Shown: positions 41,629-49,831 of the stretch, piece by piece
Layout: the number at the start of each line of letters is the position of its first letter
Numbering within the stretch: the stretch's first letter is position 1
Assembly (NCBI RefSeq): GCF_039534165.1
Contig: NZ_BAAAUX010000005.1
Location: 248,001 to 312,000 of the forward strand
DNA length: 64,000 bases
Direction: 5' to 3'
Origin: Saccharopolyspora_D taberi
GTDB lineage: Bacteria; Actinomycetota; Actinomycetes; Mycobacteriales; Pseudonocardiaceae
Made by a program: the position numbers and the translations under genes
Notes under the pieces: generated by a model
The model's input: the letters and a program-made list of their open reading frames with translations, nothing else
Database searches by the model: none
What the model was told of the DNA's origin: nothing

Positions 41629-42453
41629 ATGGCCGTCGTCACCATAAAGCAGCTGCTCGACAGCGGCGTGCACTTCGGGCACCAGACCCGGCGCTGGAAC
41701 CCGAAGATGAAGCGCTACATCTTCACCGAGCGCAACGGCATCTACATCATCGACCTGCAGCAGACCCTGTCCTACATCGACGGGGCCTACGACTTCGTCA
41801 AGCAGACGGTCGCCCACGGCGGGACCATCCTGTTCGTCGGCACCAAGAAGCAGGCGCAGGAAGCGATCGCCGAGCAGGCGCTGCGGGTCGGCATGCCCTA
41901 CGTCAACCAGCGCTGGCTGGGCGGCATGCTCACCAACTTCCAGACCGTGCACAAGCGCCTCCAGCGTCTCAAGGAACTCGAGACCATGGAGCAGACCGGG
42001 GGCTTCGAGGGCCGCACCAAGAAGGAAATCTTGATGCTGACCCGCGAGAAGGACAAGCTCGAGAAGACCCTCGGCGGTATCCGCGACATGTCCAAGGTGC
42101 CCAGCGCCGTCTGGATCGTGGACACCAAGAAGGAGCACATCGCCGTCGGTGAGGCCCGCAAGCTGGGCATCCCGGTCGTGGCGATCCTCGACACCAACTG
42201 CGACCCGGACGAGGTCGACTACCCGATCCCGGGCAACGACGACGCGATCCGTTCCGCGGCGCTGCTGACCCGCGTGGTCGCCGACGGTGTCGCCGACGGC
42301 CTGATGGCCCGCAGCGGCCGGACCAACGGCGCCGCCGAGGGCGAGGAGAAGCCGGCCGGCGGCGAGCCGCTGGCCGAGTGGGAGAAGGAACTGCTCGCCG
42401 GTTCCGGCGAGGCCGAGGCCGCCGCTGCCAACGAGCAGCCCGCCCAGTCCTGA
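41629..42453 (+). CDS. rpsB: 30S ribosomal protein S2
   Basis: A 274-residue S2, ATG 41629. Signatures: MKQLLDSGVHFGHQTRRWNP-type start (here VTIKQLLDSGVHFGHQTRRW), FTERNGIYIIDLQQTL, FVGTKKQAQEAIAEQA, PYVNQRWLGGMLTNFQTV and GIPVVAILDTNCDPDEVDYP. A C-terminal Ala/Glu-rich tail of about 35 residues is typical of actinobacteria. First gene of the rpsB-tsf pair; a strong intergenic hairpin follows. Confidence 0.97.
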   Translation: MAVVTIKQLLDSGVHFGHQTRRWNPKMKRYIFTERNGIYIIDLQQTLSYIDGAYDFVKQTVAHGGTILFVGTKKQAQEAIAEQALRVGMPYVNQRWLGGMLTNFQTVHKRLQRLKELETMEQTGGFEGRTKKEILMLTREKDKLEKTLGGIRDMSKVPSAVWIVDTKKEHIAVGEARKLGIPVVAILDTNCDPDEVDYPIPGNDDAIRSAALLTRVVADGVADGLMARSGRTNGAAEGEEKPAGGEPLAEWEKELLAGSGEAEAAAANEQPAQS

Positions 42454-42461
42454 ACCGAGGT

Positions 42462-42493
42462 GCCAGGCGCCCGCCACGCGGCGGGCGCCTGGC
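42462..42493 (+). terminator. Hairpin/attenuator between rpsB and tsf
   Basis: GCCAGGCGCCCGCC (42462-42475), loop ACGC, GGCGGGCGCCTGGC (42480-42493) form a perfect 14-bp stem with no U-tract. It begins 8 bp after the rpsB stop. In other bacteria rpsB-tsf is attenuated at this point so that S2 and EF-Ts levels differ. Confidence 0.7.
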
Positions 42494-42645
42494 GCGGTCC
42501 GCGGTACCGGCGACACCGGTGCCGCGCCGCCGCAGGCGGGTCACGCCACGGCCATCCGCGGCTGCCGCGGGGGCAGGTCCGTCCGCCCGGCGGAAACGAT
42601 CTTTCCCACTGCGTACACATTCCGAAGAAGGACGGACAACGCACG

Positions 42646-43461
42646 ATGGCGAACTACAGTGCGGCCGACGTCAAGCGTCTGCGTGAGCTGACCGGCGCCG
42701 GCATGATGGACTGCAAGAAGGCCCTGGAGGCCACCGACGGCGACTTCGACAAGGCCGTCGAGGACCTGCGGATCAAGGGCGCCAAGGACGTCGGCAAGCG
42801 CGCCGAGCGCGCCACCGCCGAGGGCCTGGTCGCCGCCGACAACGGCGTGCTGATCGAGCTGAACAGCGAGACCGACTTCGTCGCCAAGAACGACGAGTTC
42901 GTCGAGCTGGCCAACAAGGTCGCCGCCGCCATCAAGGCCGCGGGCGCCAAGGACCTCGAGTCGGCCAACGCCGCCGCGCTCGACGGCAAGACCGTCGGCG
43001 AGGCCATCCAGGAGCTCTCCGCCAAGATCGGCGAGAAGCTGGAGCTGCGCCGGGTCGCGGCGTTCGAGGGCAAGGTCGCCACCTACCTGCACCGCCGCGC
43101 CGCGGGCCTGCCCCCGGCGGTCGGCGTGCTCATCGAGTACACCGGTGACTCGGAGGAGGCCGCTCGCGGTGCCGCGATGCAGGTCGCCGCGCTCAAGCCG
43201 AAGTACCTCAACCGCGAAGAGGTGCCCGAGGACATCGTCGCCAACGAGCGGCGCATCGCCGAGGAGACCGCTCGCGCCGAGGGCAAGCCGGAGCAGGCCC
43301 TGCCCAAGATCGTCGAGGGCCGCCTGAACGGCTTCTTCAAGGACAACGTGCTGCTCGACCAGGCGTCGGTCCAGGAGAGCAAGAAGACCGTCAAGGCCCT
43401 GCTCGACGAGGCAGGCGTGACCGTGACCGGCTTCGCCCGGTTCGAGGTCGGCCAGGCCTGA
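42646..43461 (+). CDS. tsf: Elongation factor Ts
   Basis: A 271-residue EF-Ts; ATG 42646 with GAAGAAGGAC upstream. The N-terminal UBA-like domain (VKRLRELTGAGMMDCKKAL, EDLRIKGAKDVGKRAER) includes the TDFVAKN motif in LNSETDFVAKNDEFVEL that contacts EF-Tu. Core subdomains follow (ATYLHRRAAGLPPAVGVLIE, KPKYLNREEVPEDIV). It exchanges GDP for GTP on EF-Tu. Confidence 0.97.
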   Translation: MANYSAADVKRLRELTGAGMMDCKKALEATDGDFDKAVEDLRIKGAKDVGKRAERATAEGLVAADNGVLIELNSETDFVAKNDEFVELANKVAAAIKAAGAKDLESANAAALDGKTVGEAIQELSAKIGEKLELRRVAAFEGKVATYLHRRAAGLPPAVGVLIEYTGDSEEAARGAAMQVAALKPKYLNREEVPEDIVANERRIAEETARAEGKPEQALPKIVEGRLNGFFKDNVLLDQASVQESKKTVKALLDEAGVTVTGFARFEVGQA

Positions 43462-43555
43462 CCGCACCGGCGTGCGCGCACGCCGGATTACCGCCAGGTA
43501 GGGTGCTGACCGGCCGACCCGGTCAGCGCCCGCGACCGGCGAGATGCGACGAACC

Positions 43556-43596
43556 GCGCCCCGCCTTCGCCCCGCAGGCGAGGGCGGGGCGCTTTG
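43556..43596 (+). terminator. Terminator-like hairpin between tsf and pyrH
   Basis: GCGCCCCGCCTTCGCC (43556-43571), loop CCGCA, GGCGAGGGCGGGGCGC (43577-43592) then TTTG. A 16-bp stem with one G:U pair. A second perfect palindrome, CCGGCGTGCGCGCACGCCGG, lies at 43467-43486 right after tsf. Confidence 0.8.
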
Positions 43597-43643
43597 CCAG
43601 GATCAGCGCGCGCTTCAAAACGTTCTGCCACTCAGGAGGAACA

Positions 43644-44390
43644 GTGACCGAGGGCCCGACGACGGGTGGCTACGGCCGGGTACTGCTCAAGCTCGGCGGT
43701 GAGATGTTCGGCGGCGGCGGCGTCGGAATCGATCCCGACGTGGTCGGCACCGTGGCCCGCCAGATCGCCGACGTGGTGGCCGACGGCGTCGAGGTGGCCA
43801 TCGTGATCGGCGGTGGCAACTTCTTCCGCGGCGCCGAGCTGCAGCAGCGCGGGATGGAGCGCTCGCGCGGCGACTACATGGCCATGCTCGGCACCGTGAT
43901 GAACTGCCTGGCGCTGCAGGACTTCCTGGAGCGCGAGCACGGCATCGACACCCGGGTGATGACGGCGATCACGATGGGCCAGGTCGCCGAGCCCTACATC
44001 CCGCGACGCGCGATCCGGCACATGGAGAAGGGGCGCGTCGTGATCTTCGGCGCGGGCACCGGCATGCCGTACTTCTCCACCGACACCACCGCCGCCCAGC
44101 GCGCCCTGGAGATCGGGTGCGAGGTCGTGCTCATGGCCAAGGGCGTCGACGGCGTCTACACCGCCGACCCGAAGACCACCCCCGGGGCCAAGCTGTTCGA
44201 CAGCATCACGCACCGGGAGGTGCTGGAGCGCGGTCTGAAGGTCGCCGACGCGACCGCGTTCAGCCTGTGCATGGACAACCACATGCCGATCCTGGTGTTC
44301 AACCTGCTGACCGAAGGCAACATCGCCCGCGCGGTCGGCGGTGAGAAAATCGGGACGCTGGTCAGCACCCCGGCGTCGGACCCGGCCTGA
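43644..44390 (+). CDS. pyrH: UMP kinase
   Basis: A 248-residue kinase; GTG 43644 with an ideal AGGAGGA 6 bp upstream. Seen: RVLLKLGGEMFGGGGVGIDP, VAIVIGGGNFFRGAELQQRG, RGDYMAMLGTVMNCLALQ, FGAGTGMPYFSTDTTAAQRA and LMAKGVDGVYTADPKTTPGA. It belongs to the hexameric amino-acid-kinase-fold family and phosphorylates UMP to UDP, feeding RNA, DNA and wall precursors. Probably transcribed with frr. Confidence 0.97.
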   Translation: MTEGPTTGGYGRVLLKLGGEMFGGGGVGIDPDVVGTVARQIADVVADGVEVAIVIGGGNFFRGAELQQRGMERSRGDYMAMLGTVMNCLALQDFLEREHGIDTRVMTAITMGQVAEPYIPRRAIRHMEKGRVVIFGAGTGMPYFSTDTTAAQRALEIGCEVVLMAKGVDGVYTADPKTTPGAKLFDSITHREVLERGLKVADATAFSLCMDNHMPILVFNLLTEGNIARAVGGEKIGTLVSTPASDPA

Positions 44391-44467
44391 CCGGGCTGGA
44401 ATCCTGAACGGGGCATCCAGCGACACTTGCAATGCCCTCAGCGATCGGCACACACAAGGGAGCAGCC

Positions 44468-45025
44468 GTGATCGACGAGACTCTTCTCGAAGGCGAGGAG
44501 AAGATGCAGAAGGCCGTGGAGGTGGCCAAGGACGAGCTGGCCACGGTCCGCACCGGCCGTGCGAATCCCGCGATGTTCTCCGGCATCGTCGTCGACTACT
44601 ACGGTTCGCCGACGCCGCTGAACCAGATGGCCAGCATCAACGTCCCGGAAGCCCGGCTCGTGGTCATCAAGCCCTACGACGCCAGCCAGCTCGGCGCGAT
44701 GGAGAAGGCCATCCGCGACTCCGACCTGGGCGTCAACCCCTCCAACGACGGTCAGCTGATCCGGGTGGCGATCCCGCAGATGACCGAGGAGCGGCGCAAG
44801 GAGATGGTCAAGGTCGCCAAGCAGAAGGGCGAGGACGGCAAGGTCACCGTGCGCGGCATCCGCCGCAAGGTCAAGGAGGAGATCGACCGGATCGTCAAGG
44901 ACGGCGAGGCCGGTGAGGACGAGGGCACCCGGGGTGAGAAGGAGCTGGAGAACCTCACCCACCGCTACACCGCCCAGATCGACGAGCTGGTCAAGCACAA
45001 GGAAGCGGAACTCCTGGAAGTCTGA
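44468..45025 (+). CDS. frr: Ribosome recycling factor
   Basis: A 185-residue RRF, GTG 44468 after AAGGGAG. The three-helix bundle plus alpha/beta domain is clear: MQKAVEVAKDELATVRTGRANP, YYGSPTPLNQMASINVPEAR, then IPQMTEERRKEMVKVAKQKG and KEEIDRIVKDGEAGEDEG. With EF-G it splits post-termination ribosomes. Only 37 bp separate it from cdsA. Confidence 0.97.
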   Translation: MIDETLLEGEEKMQKAVEVAKDELATVRTGRANPAMFSGIVVDYYGSPTPLNQMASINVPEARLVVIKPYDASQLGAMEKAIRDSDLGVNPSNDGQLIRVAIPQMTEERRKEMVKVAKQKGEDGKVTVRGIRRKVKEEIDRIVKDGEAGEDEGTRGEKELENLTHRYTAQIDELVKHKEAELLEV

Positions 45026-45062
45026 GGTGGTGACGGCCGGCCAGTGCGAAGGTGAGTCCGGG

Positions 45063-45908
45063 ATGCCTGCTGATGCTCCGGGCGAGCCCCCGCGTTCCTC
45101 CAGGGCCGGACGTGACCTGCGCGCGGCGATCGCGGTCGGGCTGGTGCTCGGCGCGGCGATCATCTTCTCGCTGCTGATGCTGCGGTTCCTGTTCATCGGG
45201 GTCGTGGCCGCCGCGGTCGCCGTGTCCACCGTCGAGCTCGCGGGCGCGCTGCGCCGGGGCGCGGGCATCCGGGTGTCGCTGCCGCCGGTGCTCGTCGGCG
45301 GGCAGCTGATGGTCTGGTTGTCCTGGCCGTTCGGGCTGCGCGGGCTGCTGGTCGCGTTCGCGGTGACGACGCTGGCGTGCCTGGCGTGGCGGTTCCGCGA
45401 CGGTGTCGACGGCTACGTGCGGGACGCGACGGCGTCGGTGTTCACCACCGCGTACGTGCCGATGTTCGCCGCGTTCGCCGCGATGCTGGTGCGCCCGGAG
45501 GACGGCGCGTTCCGCGCGCTCTGCTTCATGATCGGCGTGGTCGCCTCCGACACCGGCGGCTACGCGTTCGGGGTGCTGCTGGGCAGGCACCCGATGGCGC
45601 CGAAGGTCAGCCCGAAGAAGTCCTGGGAGGGCTTCGGCGGTTCGATGCTGGCCGGGGTGGTCGCCGGGGCGCTGTCGGTGACGCTGCTGCTCGACGGGCA
45701 GTGGTGGCAGGGCGCGCTGTTCGGCGCGGCTCTGGTGTGCAGCGCGACGCTGGGCGATCTGATGGAGTCGCTGATCAAGCGCGACCTCGGCATCAAGGAC
45801 ATGGGCAACCTGCTGCCCGGCCACGGCGGTCTGATGGACCGGATGGACTCGCTGCTGCCTTCCGCGGTGGTGGCGTGGCTGATGCTGTTCTGGCTGCTGC
45901 CGGTCTGA
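45063..45908 (+). CDS. cdsA: Phosphatidate cytidylyltransferase
   Basis: A 281-residue membrane enzyme. ATG 45063 is preferred because AAGGTGAG lies 7 bp upstream; GTGs at 45027/45030 could extend it. About eight helices start with LRAAIAVGLVLGAAIIFSLLML, and the family signature is MESLIKRDLGIKDMGNLLPG followed by HGGLMDRMDSLLPSA. It makes CDP-diacylglycerol from phosphatidate and CTP for phosphatidylinositol, phosphatidylethanolamine and cardiolipin synthesis. Its stop overlaps the start of the methyltransferase gene (TGATG). Confidence 0.95.
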   Translation: MPADAPGEPPRSSRAGRDLRAAIAVGLVLGAAIIFSLLMLRFLFIGVVAAAVAVSTVELAGALRRGAGIRVSLPPVLVGGQLMVWLSWPFGLRGLLVAFAVTTLACLAWRFRDGVDGYVRDATASVFTTAYVPMFAAFAAMLVRPEDGAFRALCFMIGVVASDTGGYAFGVLLGRHPMAPKVSPKKSWEGFGGSMLAGVVAGALSVTLLLDGQWWQGALFGAALVCSATLGDLMESLIKRDLGIKDMGNLLPGHGGLMDRMDSLLPSAVVAWLMLFWLLPV

Positions 45909-46639
45909 TGCGGACCTGGCGCAGCCGGGCGAGCGCGGAGGTCACGCCGAGCCCGAACATCTGGCACTGGCCGGAGATCTACGAGATCGAGAACCGGGCG
46001 CAGGACTCGGCCGGTGAGCTGTGGACGGCGCTGCGGGAGCGCTGCGACTGGACCGGGCTCGACGTCGCCGACATCGGGTGCGGCGACGGTTTCCACCTGC
46101 CGCTGTTCGCCGCGACCGCGCGGTCGGTGATCGGGATCGAGCCGCATCCGCCGCTGGCTCAGCGCGCGCGGGAGCGGATGGCCGGCCAGCCGGGCGTTGA
46201 CGTCCGGATCGCTCCGGCGCAGCGGCTTCCGCTCGCTGACGCCAGCATCGACCTGGTGCACGCGCGCACCGCGTACTTCTTCGGCCCCGGCTGCGAACCG
46301 GGACTGGCCGAGGCGGAACGGGTGCTGCGGCCGGGCGGCGCGCTGGTGATCGTCGACCTGGACCTCGCGAGCAGCCCGTACGGCGACTGGATGCGCGCGG
46401 ACACCCCGCACCTCGACCCGGGCGCGGTCGAGTCGTTCTTCGTGCGGCACGGTTTCGAGAGCACCTCGGTCGACACGGTGTGGCGCTTCGACGAGCGCGC
46501 GCAGCTGGAGGCGGTGCTCGGGATCGAGTTCTCGGCGAAGGTCGCGCGGCGGGCGGTCCGGGAGACGACGGGGAACGCGCTTCCCGTCAGGTACCGGCTG
46601 CGGCTGCGCCGGAAGCCGACGGGCCTGCTGCGGGCCTGA
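45908..46639 (+). CDS. SAM-dependent class I methyltransferase
   Basis: A 243-residue soluble protein, ATG 45908 overlapping the cdsA TGA by one base. Motif I is LDVADIGCGDGFHLPLFAATA, and motif II/III follow: SVIGIEPHPPLAQRARERM, ASIDLVHARTAYFFGPGCEP and EAERVLRPGGALVIVDLDL, the Methyltransf_11/UbiE-like pattern. The conserved N terminus TPSPNIWHWPEIYEIENRA is typical of an actinobacterial group found next to cdsA. The substrate is unknown; a lipid or small-molecule acceptor is suggested only by location. Confidence 0.88.
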   Translation: MRTWRSRASAEVTPSPNIWHWPEIYEIENRAQDSAGELWTALRERCDWTGLDVADIGCGDGFHLPLFAATARSVIGIEPHPPLAQRARERMAGQPGVDVRIAPAQRLPLADASIDLVHARTAYFFGPGCEPGLAEAERVLRPGGALVIVDLDLASSPYGDWMRADTPHLDPGAVESFFVRHGFESTSVDTVWRFDERAQLEAVLGIEFSAKVARRAVRETTGNALPVRYRLRLRRKPTGLLRA

Positions 46640-46665
46640 GCTGCTCGCCGGTTCCTCGGTTTCCC

Positions 46666-47430
46666 CTATTCCCCGGTTCGCTGAGCGGTGTCGATGACGA
46701 AGAACGGCGCCCCGACGACGTCCCGCACCTGAGCGATCCGCCCGTGCGGGGAGTCGGACGGCTCGCGCAGGACCTCGCCGCCGAGGCGAATCGTCCGTTC
46801 CACCGCCGAGTCGGTGTCCTGGTCCGGGTTGACCTGGAAGTACAGCTGCCAGTGCGGCGGGACGTCCGCGGGCAGGGCGGCGCTCGCGTCGAGGCGGCCG
46901 ACGGTCGGCATGTCGTCGACGTACCAGACCGTGTAGTCGAAGTTCCCGCCCGGCTCGCCGATCTGCTCCTGCCGGTAGCCGAGCAGGTCGGCGTAGAACG
47001 GATCGGCCGAGGAGGCGTCGCGGGTGTGCAGCTCGGCCCAGCACAGCATGCCCGCGTGGTCGCGGCCGAAGGTCGCGCTCGGCGCTGCCTGCCAGAGGCC
47101 GACGACGGCACCGGACGGGTCCTGGCTGACCAGGAAGAACTCGTCGGACTCGGTTTCGGTCGGCGGAACCAGCACCCGGCCGCCGAGGGCGTGGACGTGC
47201 TCGGCGGCGCGGCGGATCGAACCGCATTCCAGGTACACCGTCCACGCGGTCCGGGTGTCGGTGACCGGCACCAGGACTCCGGCGACCGGGGTCCTGCCGA
47301 TCAGCGCGATGTTGTAGTGATCTCTGGTGATCCAGGTCCAGCCGAACAGCCCCGAGTAGAACTCGCGGGCGGCGTCGGCGTCGGTCGTGGCGAGATCCAC
47401 CCAGCCGGGTGCGCCTACCGGAACGGCCAT
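46666..47430 (-). CDS. Two-domain VOC (glyoxalase/bleomycin-resistance-like) protein
   Basis: A 254-residue protein, ATG at 47430 with GGAGGAGAC just upstream. Two vicinal-oxygen-chelate domains in tandem: the first from GWVDLATTDADAAREFYSGLFGW to PSGAVVGLWQ, the second from MLCWAELHTRDASSADPFYA to VVGAPFFVIDTAQ. This is the hydroxylase/27-kDa antigen-like subgroup common in actinomycetes. VOC proteins include glyoxalases, dioxygenases and drug-binding proteins; metal ligands are not complete here, so a binding role is possible. Convergent with the methyltransferase gene, 26 bp apart. Confidence 0.82.
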   Translation of the reverse strand: MAVPVGAPGWVDLATTDADAAREFYSGLFGWTWITRDHYNIALIGRTPVAGVLVPVTDTRTAWTVYLECGSIRRAAEHVHALGGRVLVPPTETESDEFFLVSQDPSGAVVGLWQAAPSATFGRDHAGMLCWAELHTRDASSADPFYADLLGYRQEQIGEPGGNFDYTVWYVDDMPTVGRLDASAALPADVPPHWQLYFQVNPDQDTDSAVERTIRLGGEVLREPSDSPHGRIAQVRDVVGAPFFVIDTAQRTGE

Positions 47431-47759
47431 GTCTCCTCCCCGGGTCGCTGCGTCCATGGTGCTGCCGTCCGGCGCAGTGCACCCGCCGGAAAGGTGGCTC
47501 TGTGTGACGGGTAACACGTAGGGTGATCAGGCCCGGAAAGCCGCGCGACGGTGGCGCTGAACTCAAGCCGTGTGGGTGATAAAGCCAGGTGATATCCGGG
47601 CGATCACGTTACCCTTCGGTGCTAAATCCGCAATGGGAACGCCCCCGAATGACGCCTTGATACTCGGCGCGAGCCGTGATCGACTTATATCGGTCACGCA
47701 GGGTGTGCGTTACACCCTGGCGACTTCACGAAGGCACGCAACGGGCAACAGGAGCAACC
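47431..47759. other. Divergent intergenic region with dyad operators
   Basis: 329 bp without a gene. The clearest element is AGGGTGT-GCGTT-ACACCCT at 47700-47718, a 7-5-7 perfect dyad 42 bp before the start of the small membrane protein gene. Additional GGGTAAC (47509) and GTTACCC (47607) sites are in inverted arrangement. No terminator seen. Confidence 0.55.
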
Positions 47760-48215
47760 ATGGCCGACCGCGCCGCGAAGCCGGTGACCGCGGGCCTGAG
47801 CCAGGTTGCCCAGATGGACCGGCGGGAGCGCGCCCGCATCGTCCGGCAGCTCTGCCAGCAGTACCCGGCGTTCCGGTCGCTGCTGACCCAGGTGACGGTG
47901 GCCCGCGGGATCGCGTTCGGTTCCGGGCTCGCACTGGCGGTCGCGGTGATGTTCCTGGTCCAGGGCGTCTCGGTGTGGTGGGTCGCGACGCTGGTCCTCG
48001 GGGGTCTGGTGGGGTTCGGCTACGTCGCCGTGGTGCTCACCGACAGCCGCTTCGACCTGCTGCTCGCGATCATCGGCGCGCACCGGACCGACGAGCTGCA
48101 CGGGCGGCTGGTGACCGAGCAGATCTACGGCGAGGACGCCCCGGAGAACCCGGTGTTCCCCACGCCCGCCCCGGTCGGCGTCCGGCGCTTCCTGCGGCGG
48201 CAGAGCGCCTCCTGA
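47760..48215 (+). CDS. Small two-helix membrane protein of unknown function
   Basis: A 151-residue protein, ATG 47760 behind CAGGAG. An N-terminal basic helix (MDRRERARIVRQLCQQYPAF) is followed by two membrane helices, GIAFGSGLALAVAVMFLVQG and VWWVATLVLGGLVGFGYVAVVL, then a cytoplasmic tail (DSRFDLLLAIIGAHRTDELH). No named family is recognised. A perfect dyad lies 42 bp before the start, suggesting regulated expression. The stop is 1 bp from the stop of the convergent mntR-like gene. Confidence 0.65.
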   Translation: MADRAAKPVTAGLSQVAQMDRRERARIVRQLCQQYPAFRSLLTQVTVARGIAFGSGLALAVAVMFLVQGVSVWWVATLVLGGLVGFGYVAVVLTDSRFDLLLAIIGAHRTDELHGRLVTEQIYGEDAPENPVFPTPAPVGVRRFLRRQSAS

Positions 48216-48216
48216 C

Positions 48217-48900
48217 TCAGCGCAGGCTGATCGACAGCGCCGCCGCGATCTCGTCGCCGAGGAAGTGGGTCTGGGCGTGCGGCGGTTCGCCGACGCGCAC
48301 CACCAGCGGCCCGCCGAAGGGCTTGCGCTCCACGATCTCGATGCGGGTGCCCAGCGTCATCTCGTGGTCGGTGAGGTAGCGCAGCAGCTCCGAGTCGGTG
48401 TCCCAGACCCGGGCGATGGTGCCGACCGTCCCGGGCTCGACCTGGTCGAGCAGCTTGGTCGCGGGCTTCTCCACGACCCCGTCCGCGCTCGGGATCGGGT
48501 CGCCGTGCGGGTCGTGGGTGGGGTGGCCGAGCTTGGCGGCGATGTGCTCGACGAGCTCGTCGGAGACCGCGTGCTCCAGCGCGTCGGCCTCCCGGTGCAC
48601 CTCGTCCCAGGTGTAGTCGAGCTCCTCGACCAGGAACAGCTCGATCAGGCGATGGCGGCGCAGCACGTCGTAGGCCAGCCGCCTGCCCTCCGGGGTCAGC
48701 TCGACGCTGCGGTAGCGGACGTGGGTGACCAGGCCCAGCTGGGCGAGCTTGTTGATCATGCCGGAGACCGAGGACGGGCTCAGCCCGAGGCGCTGGGTCA
48801 GGGTCGCGTTCGTGACGGGCACGCCGCGTTCGCTGAGCCCGTAGATCGCCCGGACGTAGTCCTCGACGGAGGACGACGGACGCTCGGCCATGCTTGTCAT
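48217..48900 (-). CDS. mntR: DtxR-family manganese-type metalloregulator (MntR-like)
   Basis: A 227-residue repressor, ATG at 48900 (alternative 48891). The N-terminal winged helix is SVEDYVRAIYGLSERGVPVT, NATLTQRLGLSPSSVSGMIN and LGLVTHVRYRSVELTPEGRR. The dimerisation/metal domain is RRHRLIELFLVEELDYTWDE and HREADALEHAVSDELVEHIA, and a C-terminal SH3-like FeoA domain follows. Candidate ligands are Asp14, His83, Asp106, Glu109 and His110. An Asp, not the Cys of iron-type DtxR/IdeR, precedes Glu-His, as in manganese sensors. It is the fourth gene of the transporter operon, 49 bp after the permease. Confidence 0.85.
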   Translation of the reverse strand: MTSMAERPSSSVEDYVRAIYGLSERGVPVTNATLTQRLGLSPSSVSGMINKLAQLGLVTHVRYRSVELTPEGRRLAYDVLRRHRLIELFLVEELDYTWDEVHREADALEHAVSDELVEHIAAKLGHPTHDPHGDPIPSADGVVEKPATKLLDQVEPGTVGTIARVWDTDSELLRYLTDHEMTLGTRIEIVERKPFGGPLVVRVGEPPHAQTHFLGDEIAAALSISLR

Positions 48901-48949
48901 GGTCCCAACGATAGAGCCGATGGCCACAAGGCCATGAACTGCCAAGCGG

Positions 48950-49831
48950 CTACGCCTCGCCGACCGCGACCCCCGCGCGCCGCCGCCTGCGGCGCACCGC
49001 CTCGGCGACCAGTCCCTGACCGGGCGCGGCCAGGTACACCAGCGCGAACACGCAGGTCTGGCACAGCACGATCATGCCGCCGGTTGAGGTGTCGACGTGG
49101 AAGCTCAGGTAGGTGCCGAGGATCCCGCTGAACACCGACAGCGCCGCGGCCACCGCGAGCATCCGGGAGAACCGCCTGGTGAGCAGGAACGCCGTCGCCC
49201 CCGGGGTGATGAGCATCGCGGTGACCAGGATGACCCCGACCGCCTGGAGCGCGACCACGACCGTCAGCGCGAGCATCGTCAGCAGCAGGGCGCTGATCCG
49301 CCGCGGGTTCAGGCCGATGGCGTGCGCGTGCGTCGGGTCGAAGGCGTACAGGGTCAGGTCGCGGCGCTTGAGCAGGGCGACCGCGAGCACCAGCCCGGCG
49401 ATCACGAGCACCTGGACGATGTCGCTGTCGGACACGCCGAGGACGTTGCCGAACAGGATGTGGTTGAGGTCGACCTGGCTCGGGATCCGCGACACCAGCA
49501 CCAGGCCGAGCGCGAACAGGCCGGTGAACACCACGCCGATCGCGGCGTCGCCCTTGAGCTTGGTGGTCGAGCGGACCCCGGCGATCATGCCGACGGCCAG
49601 GCCGCCGAACAGGAACGCGCCGACCGAGAAGGGCATCGCCAGCACGTAGGCGAGCACGACGCCGGGGAGCACGGCGTGCGAGACCGCGTCGCCCAGCAGC
49701 GACCAGCCGATCAGCGTCACCCAGCACGACAGCACCGCGCACACCAGGCCGGCGACCACGCTGATCAGCAGCGCGCGCTGCATGAAGCCGAACTGGAGCG
49801 GTTCGACGATCCACTGCACGAGGTCGTTCAC
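48950..49831 (-). CDS. Manganese/zinc-type ABC transporter permease
   Basis: A 293-residue permease of the ABC-3 (ZnuB/MntB/TroC) family with about eight helices. The GTG at 49831 overlaps the ATPase stop (GTGA). Seen: FGFMQRALLISVVAGLVCAV, LIGWSLLGDAVSHAVLPGVV (the conserved GDAxSHAVLPG motif), ILFGNVLGVSDSDIVQVLVI and VGVILVTAMLITPGATAFLL. It forms the membrane channel for the adjacent ATPase and binding lipoprotein. The tail ends in an Arg cluster. Metal identity is inferred from the binding protein's ligand set. Confidence 0.92.
   Translation of the reverse strand: MNDLVQWIVEPLQFGFMQRALLISVVAGLVCAVLSCWVTLIGWSLLGDAVSHAVLPGVVLAYVLAMPFSVGAFLFGGLAVGMIAGVRSTTKLKGDAAIGVVFTGLFALGLVLVSRIPSQVDLNHILFGNVLGVSDSDIVQVLVIAGLVLAVALLKRRDLTLYAFDPTHAHAIGLNPRRISALLLTMLALTVVVALQAVGVILVTAMLITPGATAFLLTRRFSRMLAVAAALSVFSGILGTYLSFHVDTSTGGMIVLCQTCVFALVYLAAPGQGLVAEAVRRRRRRAGVAVGEA

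Noticed and set aside
43467..43486. CCGGCGTGCGCGCACGCCGG as a regulatory operator
   Set aside because: It lies 6 bp after tsf and fits an RNA hairpin at the gene end better than a DNA operator for pyrH, whose own terminator-like hairpin follows.
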